A DNA stretch of 45,839 nt from Paludibacter sp. (GTDB lineage: Bacteria > Bacteroidota > Bacteroidia > Bacteroidales > Paludibacteraceae), in NCBI GenBank assembly GCA_028710415.1, contig JAQTUE010000015.1, forward strand, positions 107,793 to 153,631. Reading direction: 5' to 3'. The notes beneath the pieces were generated by a model. It was not told where the DNA came from, made no database searches, and saw nothing but the letters and a program-made list of their open reading frames with translations. Every line of letters begins with the position of its first letter. Within the stretch, counting starts at the first letter, position 1. The translations under genes and the position numbers were made by a program. Below are positions 8,287 through 15,414 of the stretch, in pieces.

Positions 8287-8307
8287 GTAATTCTAAAAGT
8301 GATTATT

Positions 8308-8991
8308 TTATCTCCTTCTTCCAAAAATTCTCAACAGGAACAGGAATAGATTGATAAAATCAAGGTAAAGCATTAACGATCCAATGATGGCCATTTTCTG
8401 GTTTTCTTCTGTATTTTCCTGATTCATTAACGCCTTGATCTTTTGAGTATCGTAGGCTGTTAACCCGACAAAGATCAAAACCCCTATGCAGGAAATGATC
8501 AGGTCAAACATGGAGCTCTTCAGGAAATAATTGACTACCGAAGCTATGATCAATCCCACCAGGGCCATGATCAGTAAACCGCCTATCGAGGTTAAATCCT
8601 TTTTAGTGGTGAACCCATAAATGCTCATGACGGCAAAGGTGCCCGCCGTGATAAAAAACGTGGAGGCAATGGACGATTGTGTATAGGCCAGGAAAATGCA
8701 CGACATGGTAACTCCCATAAGCACCGAATACAAGGCAAACAGGATAGTGGCTGTACTGAACGTAAGTGTTTTAATCCTTGCCGACAGAAACCATACTATG
8801 GCGAACTGGGCAATGATAATCCCAAAGAAGCTCATTTTACTTGAAAAGATAAGCCTCAATAGTTCTTCCGAGTTCGATACTCTGTAGGCAGTTACAGCGG
8901 TGATTAGTAATGCGGCGCACATCCACACATACACCTTGCGAATTAACAAGGTCTGGCTTACTTCAATTTTTTCTGCAATGTAAGAATCCAT
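8308..8991 (-). CDS. Bax inhibitor-1 / YccA family membrane protein
   Basis: 227 residues with about seven transmembrane helices and almost no soluble loops, ending in a basic RRR tail, as usual for bacterial BI-1 (TMBIM) proteins. The two aspartates that form the pH-sensing pair in bacterial homologues are present: AYDTQ (D181) and LYLDFINLFLF (D211). Family members act as inner-membrane calcium-leak or proteolysis-modulating proteins; the exact role in Bacteroidota is not established. It is transcribed alone with a terminator after it. The upstream 370 bp (8992-9363) are very AT-rich and contain the divergent promoters for this gene and the NUC1 nuclease, but no further gene. Confidence 0.93.
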   Translation of the reverse strand: MDSYIAEKIEVSQTLLIRKVYVWMCAALLITAVTAYRVSNSEELLRLIFSSKMSFFGIIIAQFAIVWFLSARIKTLTFSTATILFALYSVLMGVTMSCIFLAYTQSSIASTFFITAGTFAVMSIYGFTTKKDLTSIGGLLIMALVGLIIASVVNYFLKSSMFDLIISCIGVLIFVGLTAYDTQKIKALMNQENTEENQKMAIIGSLMLYLDFINLFLFLLRIFGRRR

Positions 8992-9363
8992 AAATGATAC
9001 TGAAATTAATGGTTAATAATATGAATAATGAAATTGTATTTTTTAGAAACTATGTTCCTTTTTGAATGAGTTCTTTTTGTTAATAGATTTTGGCGATAAA
9101 ATTAAGCAAATAAATTAATTATACAATTAAAATCTCAATATTAAATATATTTTCAATTATTGCAACTTGTAATATTCAGAAAATAAATATGTATTAAATT
9201 TCTGTTTTTTTGAATTTATTAAATCAATCAATTAATTTTCTCTGCAAAATATTCATAAAAATTTAATTTTTCGAATTCTCCTGTGAATTAATTCAAATAC
9301 ACAATTACCAGTTTCCTCCAAATAAATCAACTATATTTACGTTCAATTAGAAATTCCATTTCA

Positions 9364-10296
9364 ATGAAAAATTCATTCCTTCTGATAGTTCTTATCTGTT
9401 GTTCATTCATGACTGTTTTTGCTCAATCGCATACAAGTTTTGAACTCCCTGCCATCACAAGCAATGATGTTATCATTAAGCATCTTGGGTACACCCTTTC
9501 CTACAACGAGAAACATGAGCAGGCCAATTGGGTAGCCTATGAACTGACAGCAGAGGAAACACAGAAAGGAGTAACCCGCACCAATGATTTTCGTAGTGAT
9601 AATGCGGTGAAGACAGGCTCTGCCAAGAATGATGATTATCAGGGCTCGGGGTATGATCGCGGGCATATGGCTCCGGCAACCGATATGCGCTGGAGTGTGC
9701 AGGCCATGGAGGAATCATTCTTTTACAGCAACATGTCTCCACAGGTTCCGGGCTTTAACCGCGGTATCTGGAAGAAGCTGGAAGAACGTGTCAGGCAGTG
9801 GGCGGTAGAGAATACCGATATTTATGTGGTAACCGGCCCCATACTTACGGATCACCTGCCCGTCATCGGTCCGGATAAAGTCTCGGTGCCGCGTTACTAC
9901 TTCAAGGTGATACTGGATTATACGCTTCCAGAGTTAAAGGGTATCGCGTTTATCATGCCCAATGCATCATCCACTATGCCGCTTCAGTCGTTCGCCGTTC
10001 CCATTGATAGTGTGGAGCATGTCACCGGCATTAATTTCTTTCCCGCCCTTCCCGATAAACAGGAACAGGCCCTTGAGAAAACCATCTGCATAGATTGCTG
10101 GTCATGGTCTTCCACTTCCACCCACCAATCCGGGAATCATCCTGCAACCACCCTTCATTCAACTACCTCGGGAGTGGGGTCGGGGGTAAGGTCTCAATGC
10201 TCTGCCATCACGCAGGCCGGTAACCGTTGCAAGCGTATGACTACAAATGTTTCCGGAATCTGTACCCAACATGAAACCTCAAATCGCCCTCTTTAA
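9364..10296 (+). CDS. Secreted DNA/RNA non-specific endonuclease (NUC1 family) with C-terminal Cys/His motif
   Basis: 310 residues with a signal peptide (MKNSFLLIVLICCSFMTVFAQ). The beta-beta-alpha-metal nuclease core carries DRGH (98-101, catalytic His101) and 'SNMSPQ...FNRGIWKKLE'. There, N132 and E140 align with the metal-binding Asn and conserved Glu of Serratia nuclease. It should hydrolyse DNA and RNA in the periplasm or outside the cell. After a Ser/Thr-rich linker (about 240-275) comes a C-terminal motif, C-x8-C-x10-C-x2-H. It resembles the small Cys/His modules found at the ends of various bacterial proteins and may bind zinc; that is inference. Transcribed alone. Confidence 0.93.
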   Translation: MKNSFLLIVLICCSFMTVFAQSHTSFELPAITSNDVIIKHLGYTLSYNEKHEQANWVAYELTAEETQKGVTRTNDFRSDNAVKTGSAKNDDYQGSGYDRGHMAPATDMRWSVQAMEESFFYSNMSPQVPGFNRGIWKKLEERVRQWAVENTDIYVVTGPILTDHLPVIGPDKVSVPRYYFKVILDYTLPELKGIAFIMPNASSTMPLQSFAVPIDSVEHVTGINFFPALPDKQEQALEKTICIDCWSWSSTSTHQSGNHPATTLHSTTSGVGSGVRSQCSAITQAGNRCKRMTTNVSGICTQHETSNRPL

Positions 10297-10298
10297 CC

Positions 10299-10354
10299 CT
10301 CAAACTTCAAACTCCAAACTCCAAACCTCAAACTTTAAACTTCAAACCTGAAAT
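10299..10354. repeat. Heptad tract directly after the NUC1 stop codon
   Basis: Eight in-register 7-nt units beginning 3 bases after the stop: CTCAAAC, TTCAAAC, TCCAAAC (twice), CTCAAAC, TTTAAAC, TTCAAAC, CTGAAAT. The same words occur at 40280-40314 and next to the GH28 and fabH stops. Confidence 0.85.
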
Positions 10355-10394
10355 TTGTGTTCGCCAACTGGTGGACGTTAAAAGGTTTTCCGGT

Positions 10395-10608
10395 ATTCCA
10401 ACTCCTGATTTTGATTCATTTTTTTTATAATTCATCCCACTGGAATAGGTTCTGAATTTCAATGCAATTCATTCGCTGTTCAGTTAGGGTTCAGATAGGG
10501 TTGAGATAGGGTTGAGATAGGGTTCAGTTAGGGTTCAGATAGGTCCGGCCCTCTGAACCCTATCTGAACCCCTTCGAAACTCCCTCGATACCCCCTCTAT
10601 AGAGTGGA
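10395..10608. repeat. 11-nt-unit hairpin element, copy A
   Basis: Five 11-nt units of the form TAGGGTTSAGW start at 10485, 10496, 10507, 10518 and 10529 and end in TAGGT (10540). A short GC-rich turn follows, then a C-rich arm also in 11-nt steps (CTGAACCCTAT, CTGAACCCCTT, CGAAACTCCCT, CGATACCCCCT). The two arms pair over their first ~2 units; pairing decays outward. The left flank (10395-10478) is clearly similar, in reverse orientation, to the flank of copy B (27844-27922). No coding potential. Confidence 0.8.
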
Positions 10609-10641
10609 CAGAACCAGAATGAATTTAACGGATGAAAGAGC

Positions 10642-10683
10642 GTTCCGTGTTCAATGTTCCGTGTTCTGTGTTTCACGTTCCGC
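10642..10683. repeat. Heptad tract of GTTCCGT words
   Basis: Six consecutive in-register heptads: GTTCCGT, GTTCAAT, GTTCCGT, GTTCTGT, GTTTCAC, GTTCCGC. Reverse complements of these words end the tract at 40322-40349, and forward copies occur near 13314-13335. Confidence 0.8.
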
Positions 10684-10722
10684 CTTGTGGGTTAGTTGAT
10701 CCAGTTTACTCATTTTATCCAA

Positions 10723-10857
10723 TCAACTCAATTAACTCAATCAACTCAATCAACTCAATCAATCCATTCAACCCATTCAACTCAATCAACTCAATTAACC
10801 CAATCAACTCACTCAACTTAATCAACTAAATCAACTCATTTAACTAAATTACTTCAA
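10723..10857. repeat. Nonamer tandem repeat (TCAACTCAA units)
   Basis: Fifteen in-register 9-nt units with consensus TCAACTCAA and scattered substitutions (TTAACTCAA, TCAACCCAT, TCAACTAAA). It translates to an Ile-Asn-Ser repeat, but there is no gene context. The same unit forms the tract at 13420-13506. Confidence 0.9.
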
Positions 10858-10894
10858 TTAATAGGTAAAATCATAATAATCAAATAAAAATGCG

Positions 10895-10902
10895 TATCTT
10901 TG
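10895..10902 (+). promoter_or_regulatory. -7 box for the RRM gene
   Basis: TATCTTTG, an exact TAnnTTTG match, giving a ~115-nt pyrimidine-rich 5' leader before the ATG at 11022. Long leaders are common for cold-shock-type RNA-binding proteins, so post-transcriptional control is possible (inference). Confidence 0.65.
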
Positions 10903-11021
10903 TGCCCGTAAAGAAAATGTATCCTTTCGTCTGTTTATTTCTCATCTCCTCTACTCCAATTGGAATTTGACATATTTCGTCCTGCTACTACTCTTTTATT
11001 ACAATTAATTAATATATATTT

Positions 11022-11267
11022 ATGAACATTTACGTAGGTAACTTAAGTTACAATGTTAGAGAAAACGACCTTCAAGAAGCAATTGCAGAGTATGGTCAAG
11101 TGGATTCATGTAAACTAATCATGGATCGCGAAACACGCAGATCGAAAGGTTTTGCTTTTGTTGAAATGTCAGATGATGAAGCTGCAAAGAAAGTCATTGC
11201 TGAATTAAACGGAGCTGAATTTGATGGTCGTCCAATGGTTGTTAAAGAAGCTCTTCCAAAAAACTAA
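11022..11267 (+). CDS. RRM-domain RNA-binding protein
   Basis: 81 residues, a single RNA-recognition motif and nothing else. RNP2 is IYVGNL (3-8) and RNP1 is KGFAFVEM (about 43-50), with the aromatic residues that stack on RNA bases in place (Tyr4, Phe45, Phe47). Stand-alone RRM proteins of this size are abundant in Bacteroidota and act as RNA-binding regulators or chaperones. Transcribed alone from the TATCTTTG promoter with a strong terminator downstream. Confidence 0.95.
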   Translation: MNIYVGNLSYNVRENDLQEAIAEYGQVDSCKLIMDRETRRSKGFAFVEMSDDEAAKKVIAELNGAEFDGRPMVVKEALPKN

Positions 11268-11296
11268 TTTCAGTTTTTAAGGAAAACAAAATAAGG

Positions 11297-11330
11297 ACTT
11301 CTGCTATCGAAAGGTAGCAGAAGTTTTTTT
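11297..11330 (+). terminator. Intrinsic terminator of the RRM gene
   Basis: A 10-bp stem, ACTTCTGCTA/TAGCAGAAGT, with an 8-nt loop, followed by seven T residues. Confidence 0.92.
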
Positions 11331-11395
11331 ATAAGACCATTTTCAACCGAATTATTATTGGCTGACCGGATATTAGTACTAAAAAGAACGTCTTA

Positions 11396-11450
11396 AAGAT
11401 TAGAACGCGGATGTTCGCTGATCAAGCGAAGATTTACGAATTCTATTCTT
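11396..11450. repeat. Shortened relative of the 330-513 element
   Basis: It starts AAAGATTAGAACGCGGAT and ends TTCTATTCTT. Its interior (TTCGCTGATC..GCG..GATTTACG) matches the reverse complement of the right end of the 330-513 element. It looks like the two ends joined with the middle lost. It lies in the spacer between the RRM and ABC-F genes; the rest of 11331-11620 holds small hairpins (e.g. GAGCAA/TTGCTC at 11591-11606) but no gene. Confidence 0.6.
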
Positions 11451-11620
11451 ATAATTTAATAACGGACAATTCAATGTTCTTATTACTTTACTGAAATTGA
11501 TAAATTACCCTGTGAAGGATTAACGAAGTTTCGTTGGAATCTGGTTGATAGAAAAAGATAGCCGTACAACGAAAATAAGATACAGATAAAGAGCAAGATG
11601 TTGCTCAACAAAAGACAAGA

Positions 11621-13249
11621 ATGATTTCAATAGAACAACTTACAGTCGAATTCGACGGAAGACGATTATTAGACAGCATAGGATTTCTTATTAACCCAAA
11701 AGATAAGATTGCATTGGTGGGTCGAAATGGTGCCGGGAAATCGACCCTTATCAAATTAATCTCCGGAAGTGAACAACCCACCCGCGGAAGTATCATTGCA
11801 TCTCCCGATTTAACCGTAGGCTATTTGCCTCAGCACATGATCCACAATGAAGGGACCACCGTGATGCAGGAAACCGAGAAAGCCTTTGACCACATTACCA
11901 AACTTCAGGAAGAAATTGACCATCTAACCCTGCAACTTACGGAACGAACAGATTTTGAAAGTGAGGAATATGCCCAGATAATAGATAAGCTGAGCAATTC
12001 CTACGAACACATGCAAATCATCAACAGCGGCAATTTCTATGCCGAAATAGAAAAGAACTTGCTGGGACTTGGATTTCTCCGTAGCGACTTTGACAGGCAA
12101 TGTAACGAATTCAGCGGTGGATGGCGCATGCGTATTGAGCTGGCTAAAATTCTGCTGCAGACTCCTGATGTGCTGCTGCTGGATGAACCTACCAACCACC
12201 TGGATATAGAATCCATCCAGTGGCTCGAAGCTTTTCTGGCCAATACCACGAGTGCTATACTCCTGGTTTCGCACGATAAGGCATTTATGGATGGGGTGAC
12301 CAACAGAACAATTGAAATTTCACTCGGACATATTTATGATTATGATGTGAATTATTCGAAATACCTGCAACTCCGCCTGGAACGTCATGACCAACAGGTA
12401 CGCGCCTACGAGAACCAGCAAAAAATGATACAGGATACGGAAGATTTTATCGATCGTTTCCGAAGCAAAGCCACCAAAGCCGTACAGGTACAGTCACGTA
12501 TAAAAGCGTTGAATAAAGTTGAGCGGCTGGAAGTTGATATGGAAGATACTTCAAGGCTTAAACTTAAATTTCCTCCGGCACCCCGTTCAGGAGCCATACC
12601 AGTGGAGATAGAAAATTTATTCATGGCTTATGATGACTATGTCGTGCTTGATAAGATCGGAATGATTATCAACAGGGGCGAGAAAGTAGCCTTTGTGGGT
12701 AAAAACGGGGAAGGAAAAAGTACGCTTATCAAATGTATCCTAGACGAAATTGAGTATTCCGGTATCATGAAACTGGGATTTAATACAAAAATAGGTTATT
12801 TTGCCCAGAATCAGCCTTCGCTGCTGGATGAAAACCTGACAGTTTTTGAGACAGTTGATTATGTAGCTGTCGGAGATGTACGTACCAGGTTACGCGATAT
12901 TCTGGGTGCTTTTATGTTTGGGGGCGATGCCTCTGATAAAAAGGTGAAAGTACTTTCGGGAGGTGAACGCAGCCGTCTGGCAATGATTCGTCTGCTGCTG
13001 GAACCGGTGAGCCTGCTGATACTTGATGAGCCTACCAATCACCTGGACATTCCTTCGAAAGAAGTATTGAAAGAGGCCATCAAGGCGTATGACGGAACTG
13101 CCATCATTGTATCGCATGACCGTGAATTCCTGGATGGACTGGTAACAAAGGTTTATGAGATTGGAAATAAAAAGATCCGTGAGCATCTGGGTGGTATCTA
13201 TGAGTTTTTGGAAAAAAAGAAAATGGAGAATCTGAACGAATTAGGATAA
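11621..13249 (+). CDS. ABC-F family ATPase
   Basis: 542 residues with two ABC domains in one chain and no membrane segment, which defines the ABC-F group of ribosome-associated ATPases. Walker A motifs are GRNGAGKST and GKNGEGKST. Signatures are FSGGWRMR and LSGGERSR, and each is followed by LLDEPTNHLD or LILDEPTNHLD. The charged helical linker between the domains ('ENQQKMIQDTEDFIDRFRSKATKAVQVQSRIKAL' region) is the P-site-tRNA-interaction motif region. Such proteins act on stalled or initiating ribosomes, and some give antibiotic protection; the subgroup cannot be fixed by eye. A 6-bp hairpin lies just upstream of the ATG. Confidence 0.95.
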   Translation: MISIEQLTVEFDGRRLLDSIGFLINPKDKIALVGRNGAGKSTLIKLISGSEQPTRGSIIASPDLTVGYLPQHMIHNEGTTVMQETEKAFDHITKLQEEIDHLTLQLTERTDFESEEYAQIIDKLSNSYEHMQIINSGNFYAEIEKNLLGLGFLRSDFDRQCNEFSGGWRMRIELAKILLQTPDVLLLDEPTNHLDIESIQWLEAFLANTTSAILLVSHDKAFMDGVTNRTIEISLGHIYDYDVNYSKYLQLRLERHDQQVRAYENQQKMIQDTEDFIDRFRSKATKAVQVQSRIKALNKVERLEVDMEDTSRLKLKFPPAPRSGAIPVEIENLFMAYDDYVVLDKIGMIINRGEKVAFVGKNGEGKSTLIKCILDEIEYSGIMKLGFNTKIGYFAQNQPSLLDENLTVFETVDYVAVGDVRTRLRDILGAFMFGGDASDKKVKVLSGGERSRLAMIRLLLEPVSLLILDEPTNHLDIPSKEVLKEAIKAYDGTAIIVSHDREFLDGLVTKVYEIGNKKIREHLGGIYEFLEKKKMENLNELG

Positions 13250-13255
13250 AGAACC

Positions 13256-13370
13256 GTTCCGGGTTTGAAAGGTTTGAAGAGTTTGAAAGGTTTGGGGTTG
13301 AGGAAGGATTCAGCGTTCAATGTTTCGCGTTCCTGGTTTGAAAGGTTTGAAGAGTTTGAAAGGTTTTAAG
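13256..13370. repeat. GGTTTGAAA repeats with GTTC heptads
   Basis: Directly after the ABC-F stop come 9-nt GGTTTGAAA/GGTTTGAAG/AGTTTGAAA units, then GTTC-headed heptads (about 13314-13335), then more GGTTTGAAA units. These are the reverse-complement sense of the TTCAAACTC words elsewhere in the window. Confidence 0.75.
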
Positions 13371-13371
13371 A

Positions 13372-13406
13372 TAGTGACGGCTTCACTCGAAGTGAAGCCG
13401 TCACTA
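13372..13406. terminator. Strong hairpin between convergent genes
   Basis: A perfect 16-bp stem, TAGTGACGGCTTCACT with AGTGAAGCCGTCACTA, and a CGA triloop. It lies between the convergent ABC-F and Lgt-like genes. No T-run follows, so it may be an RNA-stabilising or attenuating hairpin and not a classical terminator. Confidence 0.55.
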
Positions 13407-13419
13407 ACAATTACCTTAA

Positions 13420-13506
13420 TCAACTTAATCAACTCAATCAACTCAATCAACTCAATCAACTCAATCAACTCAATCAACTCAATCAACTCAATCAACTCAA
13501 TCAACT
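13420..13506. repeat. Nonamer tandem repeat (TCAACTCAA) reaching into a stop codon
   Basis: Nine in-register 9-nt units, nearly all TCAACTCAA, followed by TCAACTAGT. The CTA of that last unit is the stop codon (TAG on the minus strand) of the Lgt-like gene. The tract therefore abuts the coding sequence exactly. Confidence 0.9.
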
Positions 13507-15280
13507 AGTTACTCCTATACCCAAACAAATAATGCAGTCCCAGTGAAAACTGATAACTTTTGATATTATTAATTGGATTAGAAGATCCCAACTGATACAT
13601 TGGTTCGATGATGAACGTGTTGTTGATGGGGATTTTTGTTTTTACGATGGCGAATCCCAGGTCATTTACACCAACACTTGCCCTGAATCCTTTGCGCGAT
13701 CCAAAGCCGGAACCAAATTCAAAGTAATTATTTAATGCCGGGAAAGGTGCCGGAAAATAATCTCCCCAATGATAACTGATGTAGAGAATCCTTTCAATTC
13801 CGAACCGTGCATAGAGGTGAGGATAGATGAATGTACTCATAGTTCCTGTTGCCGGCAGGACTTCTGTTTTGTTTTCGGTCCAGTAGCCCGGTGTAAGCTT
13901 TAGGTCACCAACATGGATTCCAATGCCGGCACCAATCCATTTTTTATCAATCCTGGCATACGGATTTATTCCCCAGAGGGAGTTGGTTTGTTGGAAGCCT
14001 GTTTTTAATCCAAGCTCCGTTTGCCTTCCATAATATCCGTTCACCCCGTATTCTACCGTTTTAAAACTGTCTTTCTTAAACACCGAGTATCCGACAGCAC
14101 CCAGTTTATATTGTTGTTTAAAATCCTGACTGATACTTTCTCTGTTGCATCCGGTGCCCATGCCGATATCGTGTGTGTTGGCATATTGCCCACTCGAAAA
14201 GCCTACCCTGAATTCTTCGTAGCTGGTAGTCTTCGTTGTTGGATTCGTTTGAGACATGACTAACAAAGATAGCATCAGTAATGAAATGGTGGAAATGCGA
14301 ATCAGGCTGGTGAAATAACTTGTTATCAAATCATTTGTCACAAATAATACCGCCGGGATAAGGGTGATGAGTAGAACCTGGAATTCGATAGTTGAGAACC
14401 AGTTCCGGGTTACGAAAAGCAATACTGCCAGCATCAGCAGATACGATGCATTCAGCAGTGGGTGATTCGGCAGGATGGTGAAACTCTTTCGAGACTGATG
14501 CTTTTCACGGAACAGAATGATTCCTGCCAGTGCAACTGAAGCAACCAGGATGAATAACTGCACCACCTTCAAGCCCAGAAACATATTGCCCTGGAAAGCC
14601 CCGTTTGACAGTGGATCACGAAAGAATTCAATAAAGAAACGGCTTATTAAAATGAGCGCCAGGCTGAATAATGCCAGGTTACCGGGTCTTTTAAAAGTTT
14701 TACGCAGGAATATCAACGCAATGCCAATCACAAGGCTAGAAATGACGAAATAGATCGGTACCGGATGCAGGGCCTGGGTTAAAGTCTCGTTTGCAGGGAT
14801 CTGATGGGATAGAAAATTATGGAAAAAAGCAGGTGTATTGATCCCGTAGTGAATTCCCCAGGGCATCTGGGTTTCGGTACCATAGCAACAACCTACCAAT
14901 AGACAGCCTATGCGCTGGACTGCCATTCCGAACGGAGCAGCAATGGCAAAGGCATCAAGGATGGGATATTTAATTTTCAACAACCATTTAGCAACTCCCA
15001 CACCGATAAATCCAAATACCAGGGCACCCATCAGGTTGATGTTGTGCTGTGCAGGAAACTGAAAATGTTGGGTGAAATAGTTGAAATCATCCGGAGTGAT
15101 CGCCCCGAACTTGGATCCGATGATAAAAAAGATACGTACGGTAATAATAACCAGCAGCCAGGTGGACCATGGGAATCTCCGCTTATAACCTTCGATCAGG
15201 TAAATGAATAACACCAGTAAAAAGGAAACCTGATAAAACAATTCATAGAAATACTGTCCGTTGTCGATATCTATTTTCAT
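13505..15280 (-). CDS. Lgt-like membrane protein with C-terminal beta-rich domain
   Basis: 591 residues. The first ~340 form a polytopic inner-membrane domain of the prolipoprotein diacylglyceryl transferase superfamily, with 'QRIGCLLVGCCYGTETQMPWGI' and the downstream 'HPVPIYF'. The GRxGC..GCCYG form replaces the Asn and Glu of canonical Lgt, so this is a paralogous family and not the housekeeping enzyme. The last ~220 residues have a different character: alternating hydrophobic strands rich in Gly, Tyr and Phe, ending 'FSLGLHYLFGYRSN'. They look like a beta-barrel or beta-sheet module. Fusing an inner-membrane enzyme to such a domain is unusual. No frameshift or internal start separates the two parts. 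Substrate unknown. Confidence 0.8.
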   Translation of the reverse strand: MKIDIDNGQYFYELFYQVSFLLVLFIYLIEGYKRRFPWSTWLLVIITVRIFFIIGSKFGAITPDDFNYFTQHFQFPAQHNINLMGALVFGFIGVGVAKWLLKIKYPILDAFAIAAPFGMAVQRIGCLLVGCCYGTETQMPWGIHYGINTPAFFHNFLSHQIPANETLTQALHPVPIYFVISSLVIGIALIFLRKTFKRPGNLALFSLALILISRFFIEFFRDPLSNGAFQGNMFLGLKVVQLFILVASVALAGIILFREKHQSRKSFTILPNHPLLNASYLLMLAVLLFVTRNWFSTIEFQVLLITLIPAVLFVTNDLITSYFTSLIRISTISLLMLSLLVMSQTNPTTKTTSYEEFRVGFSSGQYANTHDIGMGTGCNRESISQDFKQQYKLGAVGYSVFKKDSFKTVEYGVNGYYGRQTELGLKTGFQQTNSLWGINPYARIDKKWIGAGIGIHVGDLKLTPGYWTENKTEVLPATGTMSTFIYPHLYARFGIERILYISYHWGDYFPAPFPALNNYFEFGSGFGSRKGFRASVGVNDLGFAIVKTKIPINNTFIIEPMYQLGSSNPINNIKSYQFSLGLHYLFGYRSN

Positions 15281-15303
15281 GATATGTGAATTAAGTTACA
15301 ATA

Positions 15304-15387
15304 AAAGTCAAAAGTCGAAAGTCAAACATCAAACGTCAAAAGTCAAAAGTCAAACGTCAAAAGTCAAATGTCAAAAGTCAAATGTCA
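15304..15387. repeat. Heptad tract of AAAGTCA words
   Basis: Twelve consecutive in-register heptads: AAAGTCA, AAAGTCG, AAAGTCA, AACATCA, AACGTCA, AAAGTCA (twice), AACGTCA, AAAGTCA, AATGTCA, AAAGTCA, AATGTCA. It sits between the start of the Lgt-like gene and the stop of the FISUMP gene (15415), so on the minus strand it is again 3' of a stop codon. Confidence 0.92.
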
Positions 15388-15414
15388 AACGCAAGTGATA
15401 AAATAGTAAATATC

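Noticed and set aside
8127..8324. Minus-strand 65-codon frame over the terminator after the BI-1 gene
   Set aside because: Its N-terminal half is the terminator hairpin and it overlaps the BI-1 stop. The stretch 'GIICSEIGIGTISKIACKLLFP' looks somewhat protein-like and has a broken echo near 7880-7925, so a gene remnant is possible, but I cannot name it.
10485..10544. Telomere repeat of a linear replicon (TTAGGG-like)
   Set aside because: The 11-nt units sit in the middle of a normal chromosomal context, occur at three internal sites, and form hairpins with a complementary arm.
10632..10829. Open frame coding an Ile-Asn-Ser repeat
   Set aside because: It is the translation of the 9-nt tandem repeat plus GTTC heptads; there is no start context, composition or neighbour that supports a gene.
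13505..15280. Housekeeping prolipoprotein diacylglyceryl transferase (lgt)
   Set aside because: The signature is the GC..GCCYG variant, without the Asn and Glu of canonical Lgt, and the protein is twice the usual length.
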